NCBI GenBank assembly: GCA_030262895.1
Contig: JAJSZW010000009.1
Location: forward strand, 1-52,760
Origin: Deltaproteobacteria bacterium
GTDB lineage: Bacteria > Desulfobacterota > Desulfobacteria > Desulfobacterales > ETH-SRB1
Length of the DNA: 52,760 nt
Direction: 5' to 3'
The position numbers and the translations under genes were made by a program. Below, piece after piece: positions 8,301-16,712 of this stretch (its first letter is position 1; each line of letters starts with the position of its first letter). The notes beneath the pieces were generated by a model. That model was not told the DNA's origin, did not search any database, and was given only the letters and a program-made list of their open reading frames with translations.

Positions 8301-9417
8301 CTTCCTTGACTTCCCTGTGAATTGCAGGCATCTCCATCATTGAACGCTGATATATAACAACGACTTCGTCTACGTCCACCATCCTTACGCAAGTCCTGGC
8401 TGTATCAACAGCCGCATCACCGCCGCCTATGACTGCGACTCTTCTGCCTATTACAGGAGTCTGTCCAAGGCTTACCTTCAGAAGAAAATCAGAGCCTGAA
8501 AGCACTCCATCCAGCTCCTCTCCTTCAATGCCTGATTGCTGTTTTTTCCATGCGCCCATACCTAAGAAAATAGCCTCAAAACCTTCCTCTTTAAGGCTTT
8601 TAATAGTGAAGTCAACTCCCAGCCTCCGCCCCATTCTGGTATTCACCCCCGCTCTGAGTATGCTCTCTATTTCCTGGTCAACTATCTTTTTGGGAAGACG
8701 AAATTCAGGTATGCCGTAACGAAGCATGCCTCCGAGTTGCGGCATGGCCTCGAATATAGTTACACAATGACCCATCTGTGATAAATAATAAGCAGCGGAA
8801 AGACCGGCAGGACCTCCTCCCATCACAGCGACTCTATGCTCGGAAGAAGGAGTAGGCGGGATGACATCAGCATCCTTATGTTGAATAGCATAATCCGCCA
8901 CAAAGCGTTTTAAATGATTTATAGATATGAACTCTTCAATAAGAATGCGGCGGCATCTTGATTCACAAAAATGCGGGCATACCCTACCTATGGAAAGCGG
9001 AAGGGGATTCTTCTCTTTGATAAGTTTCAGAGCTTCAATAAACTCACCACGTGCAATCAGACTGAGATATCCCTGAATATTGATATGGGCCGGGCAGGTC
9101 TGAGAACATGGCGCAATGCAATCGCCGTAATGCCTTGACAGCATGCTTGTTAAAACGCGCTGTCTTGACTCTGTAACACGGTCACTTTGAGTGGCAACTT
9201 TCATGCCGTCTTCCACAGGAGTGGAGCAGGCCGGCAATAGATCCTCTCTACCATCGACTTCGACCACACATATACCGCAGGGATGTTCGACCGTCTTTGT
9301 CGGCACATAACATAGCGTTGGAATAATGACCCCTGCCGCATTTGCAGCATTTAAAATTGTTGTGCCGGGATCAACCCATAATGTTTGGCCGTCAATCGTT
9401 ATTTCAAGCTTAGACAT
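5305..9417 (-). CDS. fdhA: Formate dehydrogenase catalytic subunit, selenocysteine-containing, fused to GltD-like diaphorase
   Basis: Reading through one in-frame UGA (6934-6936) gives a 1370-residue protein. Domains in order: a NuoG-type [2Fe-2S] ferredoxin (C36, C47, C50, C64); a GltD-like Fe-S helical domain (C100-C155); an NAD(P)/FAD oxidoreductase with GGGPAG near 200 and a second dinucleotide motif (VIGGGDAAVDTA); two [4Fe-4S] motifs from C627 and C666; and the molybdo/tungstopterin formate dehydrogenase, with its own [4Fe-4S] cluster at C702, C705, C709, C737. Codon 828 is UGA in 'HCAR-L-U-HAPTVAG', exactly where E. coli FdhF has Sec140 that ligates the metal. The enzyme should interconvert formate and CO2 and pass electrons to a pyridine nucleotide or to the neighbouring Hdr modules. 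No NuoE/NuoF-like partner is present, so the built-in GltD module may replace it. It is the last gene of the Wood-Ljungdahl cluster. Splitting it into 827- and 538-residue pieces would be an artefact. Confidence 0.9.
6904..6922 (-). promoter_or_regulatory. SECIS-like hairpin of fdhA
   Basis: In the mRNA, 11 nt after the UGA codon, UGUGGCC and GGCCGCA form a 7-bp stem (one G-U) closed by the loop GGGCU. Position, stem length and a G-G-containing small apical loop agree with bacterial SECIS elements such as that of E. coli fdhF, which SelB binds to insert selenocysteine. Confidence 0.6.
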
Positions 9418-9446
9418 TTTTATGATTGAAAACTGACTTGTGAAAA

Positions 9447-9546
9447 AGCTATTAGCTATTAGCCATTAACTGTTAGCCATTAGCTAAAGGCTAACTGCTA
9501 AAAAACAAAGCTAAAGGCTAATTGCTAAAAGCTAACTGCTAAAAAT
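9447..9546. repeat. Degenerate 7-bp tandem array A (TTAGCTA type)
   Basis: About fourteen consecutive units of seven bases, such as ATTAGCT, ATTAGCC, GTTAGCC, AAAGGCT, AACTGCT and AAAAGCT, with one 6-base slip. It lies in the 193-bp gap between acsE and fdhA, some 30 bp before the fdhA start. The rest of the gap (9547-9610) shows no gene. Confidence 0.8.
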
Positions 9547-9610
9547 CTTCGATTTGAGAATAGCATCCAACTGACTATAATTTCAGGTGGTTTGAGTTTT
9601 CGTCCAGCCA

Positions 9611-10495
9611 CTAAGTAGTAAGCCATGAATTTGAAAAAAGAACATTGCCCATGAGAACACGCGTTGTTTTATAATGCTCCAGCTCTTTTTGGTCTAAGGA
9701 AGCAGGGTCGGGTTCGTTTCCATCCATGATGTCATGTACCAATTTCAGATGTTCAGGTCTTTCTCCCTTGGCAATGCTCAATAATTCCTTGTCATACCCA
9801 TCGACAATCGCAGAATAGAGACCATGTTTCATGAGCATCATCATATATGTACGGTTCAGGTAGGGACGAAGATCTTCAGGCGCGCCATTGGAAATATTGG
9901 AAAGCCCTACAATGGATTTGGCTTCAGGTGCAATTTCTCCTAACATGCTCATGAATTCCAGACCGGATAGAACCTGGTTTGCATCAACACATATCGGAGT
10001 AGCAATAGGGTCGATCCAGATATCTGACGAAGGAATCCCTGCCTCATTTGCCTGATAGATAAAATCGACAGCCATGGCAGCCCGCTCATTAGCATCCCTG
10101 GGCATTCCTTCCTTGCCCCAGAGAAGTCCTATAACGTCCGCTTTATATTGAGTAACCATTGGAATACCTTTTTCCAACCTTTCAGGCTGTAATGAAACGG
10201 AATTCATCAATGGCTTTGCTTTTGTATTTGCCTTTAATCCGGCTTCCATAGCGACTAAATTTGTCGTATCAAGAGAAAGAGGAAGATCGCTAACCTCCTG
10301 GACTGTTTTTACCAGCCAGTCCATCATCTCATCACCGCCCTTGCGGGCCGGGCCTATATTCAAATCAAGATAGTCTGCACCATTTTCTGTTAGTACACGA
10401 GCCATATCCTGAATAGGCTTGGGATTTCTCTCCTTCATTGCCGGCCCGATTGTTTTAGACATTATATTAATATTTTCCGCAACACAGATAACCAT
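9611..10495 (-). CDS. acsE: Methyltetrahydrofolate:corrinoid/iron-sulfur protein methyltransferase
   Basis: This 294-residue protein is a pterin-binding TIM-barrel methyltransferase. 'ENGADYLDLNIGPARKGG' (the DxN pterin-binding motif), 'LPLSLDTTN', 'NSVSLQPERLEKG', 'DVIGLLWGKEGMPRD' and 'GLSNISNGAPEDLRPYLNR' (Asn near 200) match AcsE/MeTr. It transfers the methyl group of CH3-THF to Co(I) of the AcsCD corrinoid protein, the step linking the folate branch to acetyl-CoA synthase. At 294 residues it is somewhat longer than the 262-residue Moorella enzyme. GGAGG precedes ATG 10493-10495. It lies between acsC (116-bp gap with array B and a palindrome) and fdhA. Confidence 0.93.
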   Translation of the reverse strand: MVICVAENINIMSKTIGPAMKERNPKPIQDMARVLTENGADYLDLNIGPARKGGDEMMDWLVKTVQEVSDLPLSLDTTNLVAMEAGLKANTKAKPLMNSVSLQPERLEKGIPMVTQYKADVIGLLWGKEGMPRDANERAAMAVDFIYQANEAGIPSSDIWIDPIATPICVDANQVLSGLEFMSMLGEIAPEAKSIVGLSNISNGAPEDLRPYLNRTYMMMLMKHGLYSAIVDGYDKELLSIAKGERPEHLKLVHDIMDGNEPDPASLDQKELEHYKTTRVLMGNVLFSNSWLTT

Positions 10496-10511
10496 AGGGA
10501 ACCTCCGGTTC

Positions 10512-10560
10512 GTTGGGTATTAGTTATTGGGTATTAGTTATGGGTATTGGGTTATTAGTA
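10512..10560. repeat. Degenerate 7-bp tandem array B (ATTAGTT/ATTGGGT type)
   Basis: Units GTTGGGT, ATTAGTT, ATTGGGT, ATTAGTT, then a 6-base unit and ATTGGGT, immediately upstream of the acsE ribosome-binding site. The unit differs from arrays A and C. Confidence 0.75.
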
Positions 10561-10585
10561 GGGGCACGATGCATCGTGCCCCTAC
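10558..10585. repeat. Perfect 28-bp palindrome (GTAGGGGC family)
   Basis: The half-site GTAGGGGCACGATG is followed directly by its exact reverse complement, ending in GCCCCTAC. Palindromes framed by GTAGGGGC...GCCCCTAC are dispersed in many bacterial genomes. Here it lies between acsC and acsE and could form a 12-14 bp hairpin in the transcript. No T-run follows on the minus strand, so it is not a clear terminator. Confidence 0.85.
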
Positions 10586-10611
10586 CATAGGCCCTGCTCA
10601 CTTTCCCTACG

Positions 10612-11958
10612 CTACATGCTCCACTGTTTCAAATACGCCGGCAGATGACTTGCCTCTCTTGGCCCTATGAGTATTTCCCAATCAGGTAATTCTTCTTCCA
10701 GTTCTCCGCTTATGGTTGCAAGATAACCGGGAATAACCAGTTTGCGATGTTTAACTTTTTCCTCTATGCCGGATTTTTTAACAAAGGTCGCAACAGTATC
10801 GGCTGCAAATTTACCTGCGGCCCAGGCAGTCAGGACTGAAAGCCCTTCAGTGTCTTTTATCAATAGATAGGATGGTATCCGGCTGGAATCTACCTCGCCG
10901 GAAACAATAAAATAGGTAAGAGAGAAATTCCCGGTAATAAGAACCGGTGAAGTTTCATTTGTGGCACCGATTTCATAGATCTTCTGCTCCACAGCCATAG
11001 GACGCTGAGGATCTGTAAAAATATTCATGCTTGCAAGCAGAAGCGGAAATACGCTGTGCCCCTCTATTTCCGACATTACAATTACACCACCATATTTTGC
11101 CGTCATCTGGCAGGCAATCATGGTTTCCTTTATCAAGTTGTCGGCCATTTCGCAAGGAAATACAATCGTCGGAAATCCAAAAGGTTTAAATTTCTTTAAC
11201 AAAGCGGCTCTTCTTATAATAATCTGATCCTCAAGCGCCTTCTTGGCAGACCTTGCCCCTGAATCCAGGACTAAATCTTTTAATCCCATTGCTATTAACT
11301 TTTCAGAGACTTCCGACAACTCTTCGAGGTTACTGCCCTTAACGGCTAACGGACAAGAAAGCTCTTTTGCAAGATTACCCATTGATTCAAAGTTGTCCTT
11401 ATTGGCAGCATAAAGTAATGGTTTTCTGTTTGAACAGCTCTTGGCCACCTGAGATAGCGCATCTGCATCTTCGTTCATTAATACCAGACCCGCATCAGTC
11501 TCGTTGCAAACTTTCTCAACTAATGCCCCAAATTTGGAAGCATCCCCGGACTCTGCTTTGATTGCAACCAGCTCAGGCCTCAATACAACACCAACTCGTT
11601 CATAGACAATATCGTTAAACTTTTTAAGCCTTGATGTAATTTCTGCTTCATCCATATTATCCGAAAGAAGAAGCGTAAATGCAGGTGGATTTTCAAAACG
11701 TTTCTCATGACGGAATAACACAGTTTCCCCGCCCAACTTTACTGCACGGTCGCCGGTACCTATAACTATACTTCTTACAGGAGGTGCCGAGGCCTCACCT
11801 ATCTCTTCTTTCACATCATCAGGGATATCCGGACATGCGTCAAGTTCAGCCTGACCGGCAGCCAGCTTCATGGCAAACGCCAGGCAGGTGGGAACTCCGC
11901 ACTTGCCGCAGTTGGTCTTCGGAAGCTTTTTAAAAATCTCTATACCTGAAAGTCCCAT
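10612..11958 (-). CDS. acsC: Corrinoid/iron-sulfur protein large subunit (gamma)
   Basis: This 448-residue protein is the large CFeSP subunit. The N-terminal Fe-S domain carries C17, C20, C25 and C42 ('NCGKCGVPTC...DACP') for the low-potential [4Fe-4S] cluster that reactivates Co(II). A TIM barrel follows ('LVLDSGARSAKKALEDQ', 'VFPCEMADNLIKETMIACQM'), and the C-terminal part ('SYLLIKDTEGLSVLTAWAAGKF', 'GYLATISGELEEELPDWEIL') is the corrinoid-binding domain. With AcsD it accepts the methyl from AcsE and delivers it to the A-cluster of AcsB. It is 25 bp downstream of acsB in the same operon. Confidence 0.95.
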   Translation of the reverse strand: MGLSGIEIFKKLPKTNCGKCGVPTCLAFAMKLAAGQAELDACPDIPDDVKEEIGEASAPPVRSIVIGTGDRAVKLGGETVLFRHEKRFENPPAFTLLLSDNMDEAEITSRLKKFNDIVYERVGVVLRPELVAIKAESGDASKFGALVEKVCNETDAGLVLMNEDADALSQVAKSCSNRKPLLYAANKDNFESMGNLAKELSCPLAVKGSNLEELSEVSEKLIAMGLKDLVLDSGARSAKKALEDQIIIRRAALLKKFKPFGFPTIVFPCEMADNLIKETMIACQMTAKYGGVIVMSEIEGHSVFPLLLASMNIFTDPQRPMAVEQKIYEIGATNETSPVLITGNFSLTYFIVSGEVDSSRIPSYLLIKDTEGLSVLTAWAAGKFAADTVATFVKKSGIEEKVKHRKLVIPGYLATISGELEEELPDWEILIGPREASHLPAYLKQWSM

Positions 11959-11983
11959 AACTATTCTTCTCCTTTATTTCTAT

Positions 11984-14188
11984 TCACATCAACGGATCCA
12001 TTGTAAGAGCAGGATGCCCTTTCTCCTCGAGAAAAGGAAGAATTTCTTCTTCCGTAGTTCCAATTGTTTCATCGGCAATCATATCCGAAAAATTCGGGAT
12101 ACCCATTTCCTCGCATATAGGCTTCATTCTTTCGGCAATTTCCTCTTTCAGCATCTTTGGAAGCCATACCACACGTTTTAAGCCTCCTTCAGCCAGCAGG
12201 AACTTACTACTGCAAATATAATGCTTACTTACGCCAAGAAAACCGGGTGTCTGGTTTCCACCACCTACCATGCCGGCAAGAGTCGTAAACTTCATTCCGC
12301 ATGGTGTCATTCCCCTAAAATCTCTGTTTACTACCATAATACCATTACACATGGGAAGGATTGTAGCTATACACTCAAAGCAGCCACATGCCGTCATTGG
12401 AAAATTCATCAGGCTGTAAGCACATACTTGCTCAACTTTTTGGCGTGATGCTTTATTTACAAAATCAGTAATTCCCTTCCACTGCCCAAGAACAGGTTCC
12501 GTACATTCCCCCTTTATAATAGGCTGATTCGGGCCTGTAGGATTGATCTCAAAAGAAGCCTTACAGTCAAGCCAGTTATAAGCACCGCACATCCCTACGC
12601 GTTCAGGGGTAATTATGCATACATGGCTGGGAGCAAAAGACTGACACAATGTACATGAATAATAGGTATCTTCTGTTTCATCGGTCATACCTTCAACTCT
12701 GTCATCTCTCTCTTTATATACTCTCTTTGCCTGCTCTAAAACTTCTTTGACCTTTTCTTCATCTGTGTAAATCTTAACCTGGACTTTATCGACAATACCT
12801 CCAAAATCCTGATGGTACTTGGCATGCATAACCGTGCCGAGGTGTTTGAGCAAAAATCCTTTTTCAACAGCAGCCTTGCCCACCCTGATCCACATAATGC
12901 TTCTCTGTCCGATGTGCATTATGCCCTGAACATAATTGACGAGATGATGGATCTGGCGCTCTAATATCGGCTCAAAGTCAGACTGCATCTTCCGGCCAGC
13001 CACTTCTATAAGCATTGCAAATGGGAGCTTATCTCCCTCTTTAACCTGGTCAAGATCCGGGCCGACCATCTCAACCTTTCCATCTTCAACTTCTGACATG
13101 TCTTTTGAAACAGTCAGTTCAACTCCCAGAGTTCTTCCACCGCCGCATTCAAAATAGAGATCATCCTTGCGGATACGCTCTCCCTCAAATGCAGGGCCGT
13201 AAGACATGGGAATATCCACCTTGACGATGGAAACCTTAAGGCCGCGAACTTCAATAGCCCTGGCCACAATCTTATCGTGGGGGACATTGCTGACTACATG
13301 CTCGTACGTACAGACCCCCGTCGGGAGAATTTCAGGTATCGGTGTATCAGCTATGGTCGGAAATCCCCAGTTAATGGCCCCTGCCGCATTAGCATACCAC
13401 TCATCGCTCACGGTCCCAAGCGGCATTGCAAAGGCAAATACCCTGTCTTTATTATAATGAAGGTTTCCCTTGAAATCTCCGGGCTTAATCCCGCCAAAGG
13501 ACATGGCAACACGTGTTGCAAATCCTATGGCAAACACGGCTGCCCTGTAACTCGGCCCAAAAGAGACCAGCCGGGTAGGCCAACCAATCTGAACTCCGGC
13601 TTCTATCAACTGCTCCGACATGGTTTTGCCTTCGTAGTCGCCGCACATAAATACATATAGATTCTTTTCTTGAAGCTCTATTGCGATCTTTGCCGCAATC
13701 TCAATGCTCGGCGCAGCCCCTAATATCGCAGCAAACCCCGGTGCGGTGCCATCGACAAATTCCACGCCGCGTTTTCGCATGATAACATCGTCGGCAGCTC
13801 CCAGCCATATGTTGTCGGGAAGCGGGTCTTCTGCCTTTGTGTAAAAATCGGGCTGCTCCAAATATAGTATCGCCTCAATGATCTCTTCTGCAAAATAGGT
13901 AGCCATGCCGGCATCAAGTGCAGGAGCCAGGTAGGGAAGCCAGACCTTATCGCTTACAGGCGGCGGGACAAGCTCTTTGCACTTGTCCAGTATCTGGCGA
14001 ACATCTCCCAATGTCTCTACAGGGATTCCAAGCATCCCGTAAATAATAGGAAGATAATACGTCGTATTCGGAAAGCCGATCTCTTGATCAGGCCCCCATT
14101 TCTTCAATGCTTCCTCGTATTTTTCCTCTGCCATACCCACAATTTTGTGGGCACCTCGAATTGCTGCCGAACAAATTATCTTAGACAC
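11984..14188 (-). CDS. acsB: Acetyl-CoA synthase (CODH/ACS alpha subunit)
   Basis: This 734-residue protein aligns end to end with the bacterial acetyl-CoA synthase (729 residues in Moorella). The A-cluster ligands are all present with the same spacing, offset by six: C512, C515, C524 and C534 ('CTLCQSFAPSHVC...GMC') for the [4Fe-4S] cubane and C601-G-C603 ('ACGCFEC') for the distal nickel. The N-terminal domain ('SAAIRGAHKIVGMAEEKYEE') provides the CO-channel interface with the CODH subunit. It condenses CO, the methyl group of CFeSP and CoA to acetyl-CoA, or the reverse during acetate oxidation. It is located between acsD and acsC; cooS/acsA is further upstream in the cluster rather than adjacent. 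Confidence 0.96.
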   Translation of the reverse strand: MSKIICSAAIRGAHKIVGMAEEKYEEALKKWGPDQEIGFPNTTYYLPIIYGMLGIPVETLGDVRQILDKCKELVPPPVSDKVWLPYLAPALDAGMATYFAEEIIEAILYLEQPDFYTKAEDPLPDNIWLGAADDVIMRKRGVEFVDGTAPGFAAILGAAPSIEIAAKIAIELQEKNLYVFMCGDYEGKTMSEQLIEAGVQIGWPTRLVSFGPSYRAAVFAIGFATRVAMSFGGIKPGDFKGNLHYNKDRVFAFAMPLGTVSDEWYANAAGAINWGFPTIADTPIPEILPTGVCTYEHVVSNVPHDKIVARAIEVRGLKVSIVKVDIPMSYGPAFEGERIRKDDLYFECGGGRTLGVELTVSKDMSEVEDGKVEMVGPDLDQVKEGDKLPFAMLIEVAGRKMQSDFEPILERQIHHLVNYVQGIMHIGQRSIMWIRVGKAAVEKGFLLKHLGTVMHAKYHQDFGGIVDKVQVKIYTDEEKVKEVLEQAKRVYKERDDRVEGMTDETEDTYYSCTLCQSFAPSHVCIITPERVGMCGAYNWLDCKASFEINPTGPNQPIIKGECTEPVLGQWKGITDFVNKASRQKVEQVCAYSLMNFPMTACGCFECIATILPMCNGIMVVNRDFRGMTPCGMKFTTLAGMVGGGNQTPGFLGVSKHYICSSKFLLAEGGLKRVVWLPKMLKEEIAERMKPICEEMGIPNFSDMIADETIGTTEEEILPFLEEKGHPALTMDPLM

Positions 14189-14208
14189 TGTTTATCCCTC
14201 TCATAAAG

Positions 14209-14233
14209 TTAGCTCATAAGCTCATAGCTAAAA
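14209..14233. repeat. Short AGCTCATA-type repeat between acsD and acsB
   Basis: GTTAGCTCATAAGCTCATAG has two 7-8 base units and then AAAAGG. The same words recur in the short arrays near 36743 and 40801. It lies in the 53-bp acsD-acsB gap. Confidence 0.5.
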
Positions 14234-14241
14234 GGAAATTT

Positions 14242-15192
14242 CTATTTTTCAGTCATTAAATCTTTAATTGATTCTTTGACCAAACTAATCGCCTCAGGAT
14301 GTCTCATCACCAGAATATCAGCTCCGGCAAGGAGTACACACTGAGCTGTTAAGGCCTCAATCAATATACCTCTCTTTTTTATATCTCCCAGCAGCGGCGC
14401 TTCCGATTCAGGGACTTTAACCTCTTTTGTCTTCCACACTTCTCTGGCAAGATTAGAAATGATTGGAAACTGAAGCCTTTCATCTTCCTGAATCAACGCT
14501 GCCATTCGAATCCGTTCCATTACACTGTAACAATATTCAAGTCCATATCCCAAAGCACCAGTTGACGGATCAATAATAATCTTTTCATCCGGCACATTTA
14601 AATTCCCTAAAAGAATATTAAGCTGCTTGGCAAGATTTATATCAATTGGTGTTGAAGCAACCACTGTATGCTTATAGCCTATAGCCGTTGCCCCAATCGC
14701 ACGATAGTTCCCTTCTACAACAGGGCCTATAATTAAGTTCCTGCCCTCGCAAGCCTCGCAAACCGCCTTTAATACATCAGTATCCTTTTCAACATTGCTA
14801 CATCCCCAGACAATCATTGGGACATCCACCGCATCAGAGACTTCTTTAGTGATTTTAGCAGCCTCGTCGGCTGAAATGTCCTTATCATTAGGATCGGTGC
14901 TAGCCAGTTGCAATGCAATCATTTCCGCCCCATATGTGTCAACGCATTTACGAGCCCATGCAGCCGGCTCCTTAATAACGTCGGCAAACGGTTCCAATGC
15001 CGTATCAGGCCAGTCTTCGGGTTCACTGTCATAAACCTCCATTGCTATCTTCGGAGGATTGGGCATTTCACCTTCAAACAGATGAAACGGATAACACGAT
15101 TCACCACCAACAATAACTGTATTCCCTTCCCGTCCCAACGGAATTTCCCTTATCTTTCCTGTGTAAGAAACCTTTGGTACCTCAAAAGTCAT
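14242..15192 (-). CDS. acsD: Corrinoid/iron-sulfur protein small subunit (delta)
   Basis: This 316-residue TIM-barrel protein fits AcsD/CdhD: 'IPLGREGNTVIVGGESCYPFHLFEG', 'ALQLASTDPNDKDISADEAAKI', 'VPMIVWGCSNVEKDTDVLKA', 'IIIDPSTGALGYGLEYCYSVMERIRMAAL', ending 'GADILVMRHPEAISLVKE'. It forms the heterodimer with AcsC that holds the corrinoid and binds the methyltransferase. It is the first of acsD-acsB-acsC-acsE, with a 159-bp gap after metF that contains array C. Confidence 0.95.
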   Translation of the reverse strand: MTFEVPKVSYTGKIREIPLGREGNTVIVGGESCYPFHLFEGEMPNPPKIAMEVYDSEPEDWPDTALEPFADVIKEPAAWARKCVDTYGAEMIALQLASTDPNDKDISADEAAKITKEVSDAVDVPMIVWGCSNVEKDTDVLKAVCEACEGRNLIIGPVVEGNYRAIGATAIGYKHTVVASTPIDINLAKQLNILLGNLNVPDEKIIIDPSTGALGYGLEYCYSVMERIRMAALIQEDERLQFPIISNLAREVWKTKEVKVPESEAPLLGDIKKRGILIEALTAQCVLLAGADILVMRHPEAISLVKESIKDLMTEK

Positions 15193-15218
15193 TATTTCCC
15201 CCCTTATATACCTGCTTG

Positions 15219-15237
15219 GTAACTACTCAGGTTCACG
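15219..15237 (+). repeat. Dispersed 19-bp element, copy 1
   Basis: GTAACTACTCAGGTTCACG occurs here and, exactly, in the opposite orientation at 20065-20083; a diverged relative (CTTGGTGACTACTCA) is at 31648-31662. Every copy sits close to a heptamer array. Confidence 0.75.
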
Positions 15238-15292
15238 ACTTTTTCCGTGACCTGAAGCGCCCGCCAATTTTTTCCTGTTTTCTGTTTCCATC

Positions 15293-15350
15293 AACCCTAA
15301 ACCCTAAGCCCAAAACCCCGAACCCTGATCCCTGATCCCCGATCCCTGAT
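15293..15350. repeat. Degenerate 7-bp tandem array C (CCCTGAT type)
   Basis: Eight in-phase units from AACCCTA to CCCTGAT (for example CCCTAAG, CCCAAAA, CCCCGAA, CCCTGAT twice, CCCCGAT). The array ends one base before the metF stop codon (15352-15354), so it forms the immediate 3' flank of metF. Confidence 0.85.
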
Positions 15351-15351
15351 A

Positions 15352-16278
15352 TTATACGGTCGGCCTTGGCATCAGTCCTGCCTTTTCCACAATGCCCGGA
15401 ACAATATCTTCCCAGGCAACAGCCATTATATGAACACCATGAATTCCCTTGATCTCTTTTATCTGTTCAATAATCTCAAGACATATTTTTACGCCCTCTT
15501 CTTTTGCATCTTTTGCATTCGCCATCCGATCAACTAATTCCTCAGGCACACTTAATCCTGATACGTTATTCTTCATATAACGTGCCATGCCAACGGACTT
15601 TACAGGTATTACTCCGGCCAGAATATGTACCTTTTTATCCAGGCCGCGGTCCCTGACCATATCCATCCATCTGATAAATTTAGGAACATCAAAGATAGCC
15701 TGCGTCTGAATAAAGTCCGCACCAGCCTTGATTTTTTTTGCCAGTCGGGTAACGCGAAATTCAAAAGGATCGGCAAAAGGATTAGCTGCTGCTCCAAGGA
15801 AAAGCGGCACGTCTCCCGATATATCATCTCCAGATAAAAATTTCTTTTCATCGCGCATTTGTTTTAATGTTTGAAGAAGCTGCATAGAATCAATATCATA
15901 TACACCCTTGGCTGTGGGATGGTTGCCAAACTTCTGATGATCACCGGAAAGGCATAATACATTTCGAATCCCCAGCGCAACAGCCCCTAAGATATCGCTT
16001 TGAATAGCAAGACGGTTTCGATCCCGCACGACCATCTGCATTACCGGCTCTACGTCAACCTGTTTTAAAATTACGCTCCCGCTCAAGCTTGACATACGAA
16101 CAATTGCCGTCTGGTTATCAGTCACATTCAAGGCGTCGCAATGGGATTTAAGGAGTTCTCCCTTTTTCTGAATCACCTTTGCAGAGGTGCCCTTTGGAGG
16201 ACCGCATTCAGCAGTTACAGAAAACTGTCCGCTGGATAATATTTTTTCTAGATTACTGCCCGATTTCATAATCATCAC
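15352..16278 (-). CDS. metF: 5,10-methylenetetrahydrofolate reductase
   Basis: This 308-residue flavoprotein reductase has the MTHFR TIM barrel: 'FSVTAECGPPKGTSAKV' at the N-terminus with the catalytic Glu of the 'xxE' motif, 'ALNVTDNQTAIVRMSS', 'NVLCLSGDHQKFG', 'ADFIQTQAIFDVPKFIRWMD' and 'HILAGVIPVKSVGMARYMKNNVSGLSVP'. It interconverts methylene-THF and methyl-THF in the folate branch. Placed directly after a MvhD-like gene and with metV and hdrA in the same unit, it resembles the MetFV-Hdr-MvhD complex described in Moorella, so its electrons probably come from the Hdr module rather than directly from NAD(P)H. The MvhD-like gene is only 5 bp upstream. Confidence 0.94.
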   Translation of the reverse strand: MMIMKSGSNLEKILSSGQFSVTAECGPPKGTSAKVIQKKGELLKSHCDALNVTDNQTAIVRMSSLSGSVILKQVDVEPVMQMVVRDRNRLAIQSDILGAVALGIRNVLCLSGDHQKFGNHPTAKGVYDIDSMQLLQTLKQMRDEKKFLSGDDISGDVPLFLGAAANPFADPFEFRVTRLAKKIKAGADFIQTQAIFDVPKFIRWMDMVRDRGLDKKVHILAGVIPVKSVGMARYMKNNVSGLSVPEELVDRMANAKDAKEEGVKICLEIIEQIKEIKGIHGVHIMAVAWEDIVPGIVEKAGLMPRPTV

Positions 16279-16283
16279 TCTTC

Positions 16284-16712
16284 CTATATTTTAGAGTTAT
16301 CTATTTTCAATGGTATTGGGCCCAAAGTTCTGACTGTTTCAGTTACTTCTCCGGCCAGCTTGCAAAACCTGTGGGCTTCAGCGGCTGAAAGATTATAGAT
16401 CTCCAATCTTTCTTTTTCTATCGATAGCTTTCCAAGTAATTTTTTAACATATTGAACTCGCTTCCTGGCCCTGAAATTTCCAGTCGAATACTCACAATTT
16501 CCTTCCAGGCATCCCATCAAACACACGCCATCCGCCCCGTTTTCCAAAGCCTTAAGAATATGTATTGTCCCGACTGCTCCTATGCAAGGCACCTTAATTA
16601 TCCTTATGTTAGGCGGATACTGCAATTTTGCCGACTCTGCCAGGTCGGCTGAGCAAGAGGGGCAGTAATTGCAACAAAAGGCAATAATTAAAGGCTCAAA
16701 TTTACCTTTCAT
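16284..16712 (-). CDS. MvhD-type electron-transfer subunit (Cys form)
   Basis: This 142-residue protein is an MvhD (methyl-viologen-reducing hydrogenase delta) domain. It has the N-terminal 'IIAFCCNYCPSCSADLAE', 'YPPNIRIIKVPCIG' and 'GADGVCLMGCLEGNCEYSTGN', whose cysteines ligate a [2Fe-2S] cluster. C68 here is the exact counterpart of Sec68 in the paralogue at 23006-23773. The start at 16712 (ATG overlapping the hdrA stop as ATGA) is preferred over the upstream GTG at 16751 because homology begins at 'MKGKFEP'. It links HdrA to a partner, here probably MetF, whose gene follows 5 bp downstream. Confidence 0.88.
   Translation of the reverse strand: MKGKFEPLIIAFCCNYCPSCSADLAESAKLQYPPNIRIIKVPCIGAVGTIHILKALENGADGVCLMGCLEGNCEYSTGNFRARKRVQYVKKLLGKLSIEKERLEIYNLSAAEAHRFCKLAGEVTETVRTLGPIPLKIDNSKI

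Noticed and set aside
9447..9546. CRISPR array
   Set aside because: The repeats are 7-base, degenerate and without spacers; no cas genes are present.
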